A DNA stretch of 11,572 bases, from contig JANPGR010000095.1 in assembly GCA_031424015.1 (NCBI GenBank), forward strand, positions 1-11,572, given 5' to 3'. The notes below the pieces were generated by a model. The model had not been told where the DNA came from, searched no databases, and worked only from the letters and a program-made list of their open reading frames with translations. A program made the translations under genes and the position numbers. Below, one piece after another: positions 1 through 5,410 of the stretch; position 1 is the first letter of the stretch, and each line of letters opens with the position of its first letter. The stretch is from JANPGR01 sp031424015. GTDB taxonomy: Bacteria > Patescibacteriota > Minisyncoccia > Phycocordibacterales > UBA1006.

Positions 1-33
1 CCGGTTTTGGCTCTGCCAAAACCGGCCTTTTGT
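1..33. terminator. Hairpin terminator at the left window edge
   Basis: A perfect 10-bp inverted repeat (CCGGTTTTGG at 1-10, CCAAAACCGG at 16-25) has a 5-nt loop and is followed by CCTTTTGT. The window probably cuts into a longer palindrome, because the A-tract expected on its left side would lie before base 1. It sits 34 nt beyond the stop codon of the leftward membrane-protein gene, so it most likely ends that operon; it could also stop rightward transcription. A similar hairpin is at 11552-11572. Confidence 0.6.
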
Positions 34-59
34 ATTGCTTTCCCACCTCTAGGACTAAC

Positions 60-461
60 CTAAAACGGCTTCAGTCCATACCTCCCTTTTACCATAGCTT
101 CGAAGGGTTTATGAAAAAGTCCGTAAAATATCATCGCAATAAATATTAAAATACTAAAAGGAATAATCAAAATCATTCTGTCCACATGTGCAGTAATGTC
201 TTTGTTTTCTTTGATCCATTTTTCCCACACTTGATACCATTTCGCCATGACGAACATAGCGGGCATAGCCAGTATTGCAAGGAGGAAAAATTGTACCCAA
301 TACAAACACAGGAGAACAATAGCCCAAACCACACCCAACAGGGCAAGTATTAGATTGAAAGGAAAAACAACGAGAGCAAACCACTCCCCCGCCTGCAGTT
401 CTGTAACCAGATCTGCAAAGGCTGTTGATATTCCACCAAATGATGCAATGACGTCTTTCAT
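60..461 (-). CDS. Small three-helix membrane protein, function unknown
   Basis: A 133-residue protein that I do not recognise. It has a short polar N-terminus (residues 1-25), then hydrophobic stretches at about 27-52, 53-72 and 96-115, which suggests three transmembrane helices. An amphipathic charged segment rich in Lys, Glu and Trp (about 74-95) separates helices 2 and 3, and the C-terminus is basic. There is no signal-peptidase site and no catalytic motif. The ATG lies 7 nt after the methyltransferase stop codon, so the two may be co-transcribed. A perfect extended -10 (TGATATAAT) straddles that stop codon and ends 6 nt before this ATG, so a separate leaderless transcript is also likely. 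No Shine-Dalgarno sequence is visible. The ORF is well supported by its length and position; the function is open. Confidence 0.75.
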   Translation of the reverse strand: MKDVIASFGGISTAFADLVTELQAGEWFALVVFPFNLILALLGVVWAIVLLCLYWVQFFLLAILAMPAMFVMAKWYQVWEKWIKENKDITAHVDRMILIIPFSILIFIAMIFYGLFHKPFEAMVKGRYGLKPF

Positions 462-467
462 ATGAGA

Positions 468-476
468 ATTATATCA
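468..476 (-). promoter_or_regulatory. Extended -10 promoter for the membrane-protein gene
   Basis: On the minus strand TGATATAAT (TG plus a perfect TATAAT) ends 6 nt before the ATG at 461 and overlaps the methyltransferase stop codon. The spacing implies a leaderless or nearly leaderless mRNA. No convincing -35 was found. Confidence 0.5.
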
Positions 477-966
477 TAATCCTGCGGATTTCGTACAGGG
501 CGATTGCTCCTGCGTTACTGACATTCAATGACTCTTTTTCTCCCCACTGGGGGATTTCCCATATCTGATCACAGAGGGATTGTATTTCTGGTGGTAAACC
601 CTTGGTCTCCTCCCCAACCACGAGGGCGATGTGTGTCGCCGCTATTTGCGATTGCATTGGTAACAGCGTTGCACCCTCGCCTTGTTCGAGTCCTATAATT
701 AAACCTGCAGGATTTTTTGTACAAAATGTTTGGATCGCCTGTTCTGTTGTAGGGAAATATTCCCAATTCACCAATGTCTCTGCTCCGAGGGCTACCTTTG
801 CCATATCGGGGCGTGCTCGACCAAATCGATCGATCGGCGTCGGCGTCGTACCACAGAGGTACATATCCGTGACTCCAAAACACTCGCCGCTGCGAAACAG
901 TGAACCTACGTTATGTACACTGCGGATGTTGTCGAGGATGAGGGTGATGGAAAGTTTTCTTGACAT
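469..966 (-). CDS. SpoU/TrmH-family RNA 2'-O-ribose methyltransferase
   Basis: A 165-residue SPOUT-fold methyltransferase. Family members transfer a methyl group from S-adenosylmethionine to a ribose 2'-OH of tRNA or rRNA and act as homodimers in the cytoplasm. All three SpoU motifs are visible: motif 1 at about residues 12-31 (DNIRSVHNVGSLFR, with N19 and the catalytic-type R25), motif 2 at 113-124 (IALVVGEETKGL) and motif 3 at 139-156 (PQWGEKESLNVSNAGAIA, with the SLN signature at 146-148). It is a minimal catalytic domain without the N-terminal substrate-binding domain of TrmH or RlmB. That size resembles TrmL-type tRNA enzymes, but the substrate cannot be deduced. The ATG is directly followed by family-like sequence. 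The -35 of the rightward RNA promoter (960-965) overlaps this start codon, so the two promoters may interfere. Confidence 0.9.
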   Translation of the reverse strand: MSRKLSITLILDNIRSVHNVGSLFRSGECFGVTDMYLCGTTPTPIDRFGRARPDMAKVALGAETLVNWEYFPTTEQAIQTFCTKNPAGLIIGLEQGEGATLLPMQSQIAATHIALVVGEETKGLPPEIQSLCDQIWEIPQWGEKESLNVSNAGAIALYEIRRIMI

Positions 967-987
967 AATGTGTGCAAATGATATACT
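960..987 (+). promoter_or_regulatory. Strong rightward sigma70-type promoter
   Basis: TTGACA (960-965) is a perfect -35. After a 16-bp spacer comes TATACT (982-987), preceded by TG at 979-980, so the -10 is also extended. It is the best promoter match in the window. It points away from the methyltransferase gene and reads into the candidate small RNA. The same AT-rich core read leftward (GTATATCA) may serve the methyltransferase gene. Confidence 0.7.
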
Positions 988-993
988 TTGTAT

Positions 994-1079
994 CTAAATG
1001 GCCGAAAGGCTCGGTTCGCAGTAATGCGAATCAGTAAAAGGTCAAAACACTATTCAAACCAAACACGAATAGTGTTTTT
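994..1079 (+). ncRNA. Candidate structured small RNA, about 86 nt
   Basis: This stretch lies between the strong promoter at 960-987 and the terminator at 1044-1079. A transcript starting near 994 would carry a GCC-GAAA-GGC hairpin (1002-1011), a second hairpin of six base pairs with a GTAA loop (TTCGCA at 1015-1020, TGCGAA at 1025-1030), a short A-rich linker and the 12-bp terminator stem. Both apical loops fit the GNRA class. GGCC at 1000-1003 could instead pair with GGTC at 1040-1043. I do not recognise it as SRP RNA, 6S RNA, a tRNA or a common riboswitch. No rightward gene follows, so it is not an obvious leader. It could also encode a leaderless 8-codon peptide (998-1024, MAERLGSQ). Its 3' end is antisense to the end of the toxin gene. 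Confidence 0.5.
1044..1079. terminator. Bidirectional intrinsic terminator
   Basis: A perfect 12-bp stem (1044-1055 with 1067-1078) with an 11-nt loop is followed rightward by T and GATTTT. Leftward, the stem ends in TTTT and then GACCTTTT. The toxin stop codon (1050-1052) lies inside the stem. It would end both the leftward toxin transcript and the rightward small RNA. Confidence 0.75.
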
Positions 1080-1448
1080 GATTTTCTGGAACTCCTCTTT
1101 TGAGAGAACTCCCATCTTACTCGTAAGCCTACAGGAATCGATCAAACGAATCTGACTAATGATCACTGATCTTTTTTCTGTGTCGCCAATATCTATCGGA
1201 ATATAGTATTTGTTTTCTTTGTTTTTTGAAGTTAGTGGAATTCCGAGAAAAACATACTGGTTAAACTTTTTTATTATGAGTACCGGTCTGCGAAAGTGTT
1301 CACCTTTCCCGTCTTGTTCAAATCCTAGATTCTTACCCAGAGAAACCCACCATATTTCTCGTTCATCAAAATATACACCTTCTATTCTCTTTTCAAGATG
1401 CAGTGCTTTTTTCTGAATATTCCAAATATCAAATTCATCGCCAGGCAT
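1050..1448 (-). CDS. PemK/MazF-family toxin-like endoribonuclease
   Basis: A 132-residue protein resembling PemK/MazF mRNA interferases, which cleave single-stranded RNA at short motifs. A 29-residue N-terminal extension (FDIWNIQKKALHLEKR) precedes the SH3-like barrel. The barrel starts at REIWWVSLGKNLGFEQDGKG (about 30-49), followed by RRPVLIIKKFN (53-63) and GIPLTSK (69-75). R54 and T73 lie where MazF proteins carry their catalytic Arg and Ser/Thr, so activity is plausible. The extension plus the E-Q-x-G-K-G motif marks a subfamily often annotated in Patescibacteria. No antitoxin gene is recognisable beside it; the gene upstream encodes a membrane protein that ends 2 nt earlier. The toxin is therefore probably co-transcribed with that gene and perhaps with tRNA-Lys. 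It may be a solitary regulator rather than a classical toxin. Confidence 0.85.
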   Translation of the reverse strand: MPGDEFDIWNIQKKALHLEKRIEGVYFDEREIWWVSLGKNLGFEQDGKGEHFRRPVLIIKKFNQYVFLGIPLTSKNKENKYYIPIDIGDTEKRSVIISQIRLIDSCRLTSKMGVLSKEEFQKIKNTIRVWFE

Positions 1449-1450
1449 AT

Positions 1451-1789
1451 TTATTTACCAAAAATATCTTTTTTAACCTTATTATATACTTCAATACCAC
1501 TATAGCTTCTTGCTAGAATTCTACCCGTTAAAAGATCTTCGATTCTTGACATACCTGAGGCAAACTCATACTCTGCAACACAAGTATTCAAATCTTTACT
1601 ATATATCACTATATGTGACTTTAAAAAATCCCCAAACTGCCCTTTTGAGTACTTAGAGGAAATATCAGTACAATTCTTTTGAGCTATAAAATAATCTTCT
1701 TTACTTATTGCATCAGAAAGAATGAATTTTCCTAGCAGTATGCCTACTAAAAATATAGCAAATCCAAAATAAATATATGATAACTTCAT
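1451..1789 (-). CDS. Small single-pass membrane protein with two cysteines
   Basis: A 112-residue protein of unknown function. A hydrophobic helix at about residues 5-24 (YIYFGFAIFLVGILLGKF) would anchor it, leaving a roughly 88-residue domain probably outside the membrane. C40 and C70 could form a disulfide. The segment HIVIYSKDLNTC followed by a short strand and RIEDLLTGRIL (about 59-92) resembles a pattern I associate with small uncharacterised Patescibacteria proteins; this is recollection, not a database result. The start at 1789 was chosen because a longer frame to 1825 would translate the tRNA T-arm. The ATG is only 5 nt beyond the tRNA-Lys 3' end, so the mRNA is probably released by tRNA processing. 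The gene ends 2 nt before the toxin start. Confidence 0.75.
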   Translation of the reverse strand: MKLSYIYFGFAIFLVGILLGKFILSDAISKEDYFIAQKNCTDISSKYSKGQFGDFLKSHIVIYSKDLNTCVAEYEFASGMSRIEDLLTGRILARSYSGIEVYNKVKKDIFGK

Positions 1790-1794
1790 ATTTG

Positions 1795-1867
1795 TGCCCC
1801 CGGCAGGATTCGAACCTGCGACCATCTCCTTAAAAGGGAGCTGCTCTACCGACTGAGCTACAGGGGC
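1795..1867 (-). tRNA. tRNA-Lys (anticodon UUU)
   Basis: A complete 73-nt cloverleaf reads on the minus strand. The acceptor is GCCCCTG paired with CGGGGGC (one U-G pair) and the discriminator is A73. The D-arm is GCTC/GAGC with loop AGTCGGTA. The anticodon loop is CTTTTAA with TTT at positions 34-36. The T-arm is GCAGG-TTCGAAT-CCTGC. The anticodon stem has four good pairs and a G-A mismatch at 27-43. No CCA is encoded, so the tail must be added after transcription. The next leftward gene begins 5 nt after the discriminator base. Confidence 0.97.
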
Positions 1868-1877
1868 AATACAACGT

Positions 1878-1883
1878 ATAATA
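1878..1883 (-). promoter_or_regulatory. Likely -10 element for tRNA-Lys
   Basis: On the minus strand TATTAT (one mismatch to TATAAT), preceded by GTG, ends 10 nt before the mature tRNA 5' end. That would give a very short leader. A TTGACA-like hexamer at 1910-1915 is 26 bp away, too far to be its -35. Confidence 0.35.
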
Positions 1884-1933
1884 CACTAAAATGGCATTTA
1901 GTCCAGAGCTGTCAATAGTCCTTTTACCAAAAG

Positions 1934-2107
1934 ACCACCCCGCCCTACCGAGCAAGCTCTGCATCGTAAAACATAGTCGTTCGTGCCTCACTCCTTGTTT
2001 TACAGACCCTCCGCAGAGGGGAATACCTAGCTCAATAGTTAGCTACAAGAAAACGCGCACGAGCCCAATTCCCCTCCTTTGGAGGGGTGGCTGAAAGCCG
2101 GGGTGGT
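1934..2107. repeat. Nested palindromic intergenic repeat, copy 1
   Basis: A 174-bp element bounded by ACCACCCCG (1934-1942) and its reverse complement CGGGGTGGT (2099-2107). Its right part (2014-2107) is almost identical to the right part of copy 2 (2505-2597), including the core from GAATACCTAG to GAGCCCAATT. It ends in a CCCCTCC/GGAGGGG hairpin. The left arm differs from copy 2: it carries an extra segment with an 8-bp inverted repeat (1966-1973 with 1996-2003), and its GAGGGGAAT arm pairs imperfectly. No coding capacity is credible. GC-rich nested palindromes with ACCACCCC ends are known between genes in several bacterial groups; the assignment to a named family is not possible here. Confidence 0.8.
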
Positions 2108-2128
2108 CTCTATTATAAATACAACTAC

Positions 2129-2156
2129 TTGCATTTTCCAAAAATTCTGGTATGGT
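2129..2156 (+). promoter_or_regulatory. Promoter of the 41-codon unit
   Basis: TTGCAT (2129-2134), a 16-bp spacer and TATGGT (2151-2156) preceded by TGG give an extended -10 promoter of moderate quality. Transcription would start near 2163, about 22 nt before the small ORF. Confidence 0.4.
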
Positions 2157-2184
2157 GGGATTTCACGAAAAAAATATTCTTATC

Positions 2185-2310
2185 ATGAAAAAAGAAACCA
2201 CAATAGTAATTCTCCCCAAGGCAATAAACTTGGGAAACGTTGCTGATCTAAACAACAAACAAATTATTGAAAAAGTGAGCGCTCTTGTTCAACCTATAGT
2301 TGTAAATTAG
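2185..2310 (+). CDS. Small ORF, 41 residues, unknown function
   Basis: The sequence reads MKKETTIVILPKAINLGNVA, then a segment containing DLNNKQIIEKVSAL and a hydrophobic end QPIVVN. It is too short to classify; a beta strand, an amphipathic helix (about 25-36) and a terminal strand are plausible. There is no membrane segment, Cys or metal motif, and no Shine-Dalgarno sequence. Support comes from context: a plausible promoter ends 28 nt upstream and a strong intrinsic terminator starts 10 nt after the TAG, so the region is a compact transcription unit. The unit lies between the two copies of the palindromic repeat and is convergent with the SMC gene. It may instead be a non-coding RNA that happens to hold an ORF. 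Confidence 0.45.
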   Translation: MKKETTIVILPKAINLGNVADLNNKQIIEKVSALVQPIVVN

Positions 2311-2320
2311 ATCAACAAAT

Positions 2321-2368
2321 AGAGTCTTATAATACACCATTTGTTGTGTAGATATAAGGCTCTTTTTT
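2321..2368 (+). terminator. Strong intrinsic terminator of the 41-codon unit
   Basis: AGAGTCTTAT (2321-2330) pairs with ATAAGGCTCT (2354-2363), with one G-U pair. An inner TACAC/GTGTA stem (2333-2337 with 2346-2350) extends it, and six T residues follow (2363-2368). CAACAAAT (2313-2320) is an exact complement of ATTTGTTG (2339-2346), so a competing fold that disrupts the terminator is possible. The rest of the gap to 2474 holds a 7-bp hairpin (AGATAGG 2386-2392, CCTATCT 2401-2407) and a G-rich stretch, with no gene. Confidence 0.8.
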
Positions 2369-2474
2369 ATTTCCCAAAAATTCAGAGATAGGACTCCTTC
2401 CCTATCTGAGGCGGGAGGTCGAGAGGGGGTAGTATTTCCACACTGTTATAAAAATCCCTTATTTATAAATCAAG

Positions 2475-2597
2475 ACCACCCCGTCGCTGCGCGCCACCCC
2501 TCCACAGAGGGGAATACCTAGCTCAATAGTTAGCTACAAGAAAACGCGCACGAGCCCAATTCCCCTCTGTGGAGGGGTGGCTGAAAGCCGGGGTGGT
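2475..2597. repeat. Nested palindromic intergenic repeat, copy 2
   Basis: A 123-bp element with the same ends as copy 1 (ACCACCCCG at 2475-2483, CGGGGTGGT at 2589-2597). Its inner arms, 2495-2516 and 2559-2580, form a perfect 22-bp inverted repeat. Each arm is itself nearly palindromic (CCCCTCCACAGAGGGG), so the DNA could fold as a cruciform or several stacked hairpins. The 42-nt centre is shared with copy 1. It begins 17 bp beyond the SMC stop codon, so it may also help terminate the leftward SMC transcript. Confidence 0.85.
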
Positions 2598-2614
2598 TTT
2601 TATCAAAACCCATT

Positions 2615-4942
2615 CTACTTTGCGTACTGCACAGCCTCGTCGAACCGCACTCCGAATACCTGGGACGCACTGTCCTGGCCGAGTGTGACACCGTATAACA
2701 CATCACAATGTGACATCGTCTCGCGATTATGGGTCACCACCAATATCTGTGACAATGACGACAACTGCCCTATGAGTTGACCATACCTGCGACTATTGGA
2801 TTCATCCAGTGCAGCGTCGGTCTCGTCCAACACGATGAATGGTGGCGGATTCACCTGCGACAGCGCGAATAGGAGCGCGATCGAAGTCAATGACCTCTCG
2901 CCTCCTGACAATATCGATAGGTCTCCTGCCTTTTTATTAGGAATTTTTACATTGATGTCGATACCTTGTTCTACTTCGCTCTGGTCTGATTCGTCCACTA
3001 CTGACTCTTCTGGTTCACCTTCGGATTTTTTCTTTTTCTTTGTGATATCTACGACAGTAACTACAGCGGACCCACCACCAAACATCGCTGTAAAGAATCG
3101 CGAGAATTCAGTATTCACCGCCTGTATTCCCGTTGTGAATTCTGTTTTTACAGTATTTCTCAGTTCAGCCAAAAGTGGTTGTAATTGGGTTATTGTCGAT
3201 TCACTGTCAGTGATTTCTCGCGACAGGAATTCGTATCTGTCTGTTGCGCTCGTATGTTCGAGCAAGATATCAGGTGCAGAAATAATTCCTAATTCTTCGA
3301 GACGGATTTTGGACCTCTCGATATCACGACGCAGTTGTGATACTGATCTCATAGCGGTATCGAGCTCTGGTTTTGTAGTTATCTGAATTTCTGGTATCTG
3401 TTCAGGATGTATCTGCATATCACCAACCAAGGCATCCAGCTCCGAGAATTCGATAACGCACTCAGCGAGGAAATCCTCGCATACCACGAGGGATTCTTCG
3501 GTCCGCAGTATATCTGACTGAATACTACGAATCTGAATATCATATTCTGCGAGCTTTTGACCTAATTCATACTCCCTCTTTCTCGCTTCTCTCTTGTTAG
3601 ATTCTGACAGAGATTTCGCTACTTCTAGCGATTTTTTTTCTTCGAGTATTACTGCGAGATCTCTCTGAAAACTACCTAGGGACACCCTATTTGAATCGAG
3701 GGTATCTGTGAGTTGCCCTATTTCGTTTTTAATTGATTCTATTTGCGCATGATCTATTTCTGGGTGCAATCTGTTTGTATATTCTGAAAGAGTTTGGTTT
3801 GCTCGGGTGATGAATAGTTGATATTCAGTAACTATTGTTACTAATTTCATCTTTTCGAATAGTTGATTGAGTGTAGCAATCAGATCATTCATAATTTCAA
3901 CTCGAATATGAGTTGGTTTTTCTGGTTGTTTTTGCAATAGGGCGGATTTACTCTGTAGTGTGCGGATTTGTTTTTCTGTTTGTTCTGTATCGTATTCTAT
4001 CCTCGTAATTTTTTTTACAATTTCTGTAGCTTGTAATTGGTGCACTTCTATCTTTTGAATAAAATCATTCTGTTCTACAGCATCATCCGTAATTACCGGC
4101 ATACGAGATAGCTCTAGCGAAATCGCCTGTTTTTCTGATTGTATTTGCACTAGGGAATCCTTTTTACTCTGAGTCTGACCCTCCACCCACCCCTGCCACG
4201 CCTGTACCAGGTTTGCAGTGTATACACGGTAGTATCCAGATTGTTCTGCTAGCCTCTTTCTGATTTCATCTGCTTCGTGAATTTTTTGTACTTGTTTCGT
4301 CAGAAATTTCAAATGTGGTTCAATTTCTTTTTGGAGGAGTTTTGCTTCGCGTAATGATTCGTTGGATTTTTGGAGTTTGCGTTCTGTTTCTGCTATTTTA
4401 ATATGATATAGTTTGAGCCCGAGTGCTTCTTCGAGTAATATTCTGCGCTCCTTTTGGGACGAGAACAAGAACCGGTCAGCCTCACCCTGAGAAATAATAT
4501 GATGCCCTGATGAACCTATATTCACAGATCCGATCAATTCGACAATATCACGCATACGCACCACTGTTCCGTTGATGGAATATTTCTGGACACCTTCGCT
4601 GTCTATTTCACGACGAACGACGATTTCTTCGAATGAAATGCCCGAACCCGCATCTAGTTGAGGAATACGAAATACCCCATCAGAATTATCAAAGGTGAGG
4701 GTAACAGATGCCATCACAGCACCCCTCCCTCCATTCCCGGGACGGAACAACATATCAGTACTGGTACCTCCACGGAGGGATTTTATGGATTGCTCTCCGA
4801 GAGCGAATCGTATCGCCTCGACCACATTGGATTTGCCCGAACCATTCGGCCCTACAATACCTACAATAGGTTTGTCTAAAATCAATCTAACTGTCTTTCC
4901 AAAAGATTTAAAACCGCTAATTTCGAGTGATTTGAGACGCAT
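2615..4942 (-). CDS. smc: SMC-type chromosome ATPase, short and apparently hingeless
   Basis: A 775-residue protein with the two-part ATPase head of SMC proteins, which organise and segregate chromosomes as ATP-driven dimers. The N-terminal head opens with MRLKSLEISGFKSF and has Walker A GPNGSGKS (31-38) and the conserved ISQGEADRFL region (150-159). The C-terminal head has the signature LSGGER (678-683), Walker B and catalytic Glu in FIVLDETDAALD (702-713, E707), and an H-loop THNR (737-740). Between them, about 170-600 is mostly coiled coil with breaks near 280, 340 and 505-525. Bacterial SMCs are usually near 1,150-1,200 residues with a globular Gly-rich hinge; none is visible here. A Lys-then-acidic low-complexity insert (635-660) interrupts the C-terminal head. 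The start at 4942 was chosen because canonical SMC sequence begins there; the frame extends to 5029 but that part is unlike the family. RecN or RecF-like alternatives fit the head motifs less well. Confidence 0.85.
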   Translation of the reverse strand: MRLKSLEISGFKSFGKTVRLILDKPIVGIVGPNGSGKSNVVEAIRFALGEQSIKSLRGGTSTDMLFRPGNGGRGAVMASVTLTFDNSDGVFRIPQLDAGSGISFEEIVVRREIDSEGVQKYSINGTVVRMRDIVELIGSVNIGSSGHHIISQGEADRFLFSSQKERRILLEEALGLKLYHIKIAETERKLQKSNESLREAKLLQKEIEPHLKFLTKQVQKIHEADEIRKRLAEQSGYYRVYTANLVQAWQGWVEGQTQSKKDSLVQIQSEKQAISLELSRMPVITDDAVEQNDFIQKIEVHQLQATEIVKKITRIEYDTEQTEKQIRTLQSKSALLQKQPEKPTHIRVEIMNDLIATLNQLFEKMKLVTIVTEYQLFITRANQTLSEYTNRLHPEIDHAQIESIKNEIGQLTDTLDSNRVSLGSFQRDLAVILEEKKSLEVAKSLSESNKREARKREYELGQKLAEYDIQIRSIQSDILRTEESLVVCEDFLAECVIEFSELDALVGDMQIHPEQIPEIQITTKPELDTAMRSVSQLRRDIERSKIRLEELGIISAPDILLEHTSATDRYEFLSREITDSESTITQLQPLLAELRNTVKTEFTTGIQAVNTEFSRFFTAMFGGGSAVVTVVDITKKKKKSEGEPEESVVDESDQSEVEQGIDINVKIPNKKAGDLSILSGGERSLTSIALLFALSQVNPPPFIVLDETDAALDESNSRRYGQLIGQLSSLSQILVVTHNRETMSHCDVLYGVTLGQDSASQVFGVRFDEAVQYAK

Positions 4943-4951
4943 ATTCCCTGT

Positions 4952-4980
4952 AGTATAACAGAAACAGGACTCTTCGTCAT
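4952..4980 (-). promoter_or_regulatory. Promoter of the SMC gene
   Basis: On the minus strand ATGACG (4975-4980), a 17-bp spacer and TATACT (4952-4957) preceded by TGT form an extended -10 promoter. The hexamer ends 9 nt before the ATG, which suggests a leaderless mRNA and supports the start at 4942. Confidence 0.5.
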
Positions 4981-5070
4981 TTTCAGCATTGAGGATAACA
5001 AAGCTGTTGTATTGGCAACCTCGAGCCAAGGGCTGAGGTATGTATCGATGAATCCCTCAAACACTAGATA

Positions 5071-5178
5071 ACACATACCCAACTATTGATTTCGTAAAAA
5101 ACGAAGCCTGTCTGTCTGCGTTAGCGTAGCGAGAGCAAAGTTCTGCAGTTTTTTGAGAAACAATAGCGGGGTATGTGT
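5071..5178. repeat. Long imperfect hairpin in the smc upstream region
   Basis: ACACATACCC (5071-5080) is an exact inverted repeat of 5169-5178, continued inward by CTATTG/CAATAG (5083-5088 with 5161-5166). A TTCGT/ACGAA hairpin (5091-5105) sits in the loop, together with the segment 5112-5154 that recurs at 8263-8305. No ORF is credible. The element could be a relic of a small mobile element or a structured untranslated RNA. Confidence 0.65.
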
Positions 5179-5192
5179 GGTGCAAATGAATC

Positions 5193-5218
5193 AACCCCGG
5201 GGCAGAGCAACCGGGGTT
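5193..5218. repeat. GC-rich hairpin
   Basis: AACCCCGG (5193-5200) and CCGGGGTT (5211-5218) form an 8-bp stem around a 10-nt loop. No T-run follows on either strand, so it is not a classical terminator. Confidence 0.6.
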
Positions 5219-5231
5219 ATCGAGGGTTCAT

Positions 5232-5317
5232 AATAGGTTTTGCAATTTCGCAGATTCGAAGCCTGTTTGAGACGTATGTTGAGTTCTGCAGAATCGTAGA
5301 AATTGGTAAAACCTATT
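5232..5317. repeat. Inverted repeat with internal repeated boxes
   Basis: AATAGGTTTT (5232-5241) pairs exactly with AAAACCTATT (5308-5317); pairing continues imperfectly through the CAATTTC and GAAATTG segments. The interior holds CGAAGCCTGT (5257-5266) and AGTTCTGCAG (5282-5291), both of which also occur in the same order at 5102-5111 and 5139-5148. The remaining bases to 5410 are AT-rich and carry the promoter of the next gene. Confidence 0.65.
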
Positions 5318-5392
5318 TGGACCAATGGTGAACATCGAGGTATTGAAAATAAAACATTTCCACTTTTTAGTTTTAATATTATTTGTTAGTTA

Positions 5393-5401
5393 TGATATAC
5401 T
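5393..5401 (+). promoter_or_regulatory. Extended -10 of the pilin-like membrane protein gene
   Basis: TGATATACT ends 9 nt before the ATG at 5411. No good -35 is seen, as often for extended -10 promoters. The spacing suggests a leaderless transcript. Confidence 0.5.
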
Positions 5402-5410
5402 AGTACACAT

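Noticed and set aside
1790..1825. N-terminal extension of the small membrane protein
   Set aside because: This part of the frame translates the T-arm and acceptor of tRNA-Lys; the ATG at 1789 just after the tRNA is the sensible start.
1868..1915. TTGACA at 1910-1915 as the -35 of tRNA-Lys
   Set aside because: The distance to the only good -10 is 26 bp, outside the usable range.
1891..2094. 67-residue rightward frame
   Set aside because: It lies almost wholly within palindromic repeat copy 1 and reads as repeat sequence.
2796..3386. 196-residue rightward frame opposite smc
   Set aside because: It is an antisense shadow over the conserved ATPase head.
4943..5029. N-terminal extension of the SMC frame
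   Set aside because: Canonical SMC sequence starts at the ATG at 4942, and the extension covers the likely promoter.
5071..5317. CRISPR-like array
   Set aside because: The repeated boxes occur only twice with unequal spacing inside inverted repeats, and no cas gene is present.
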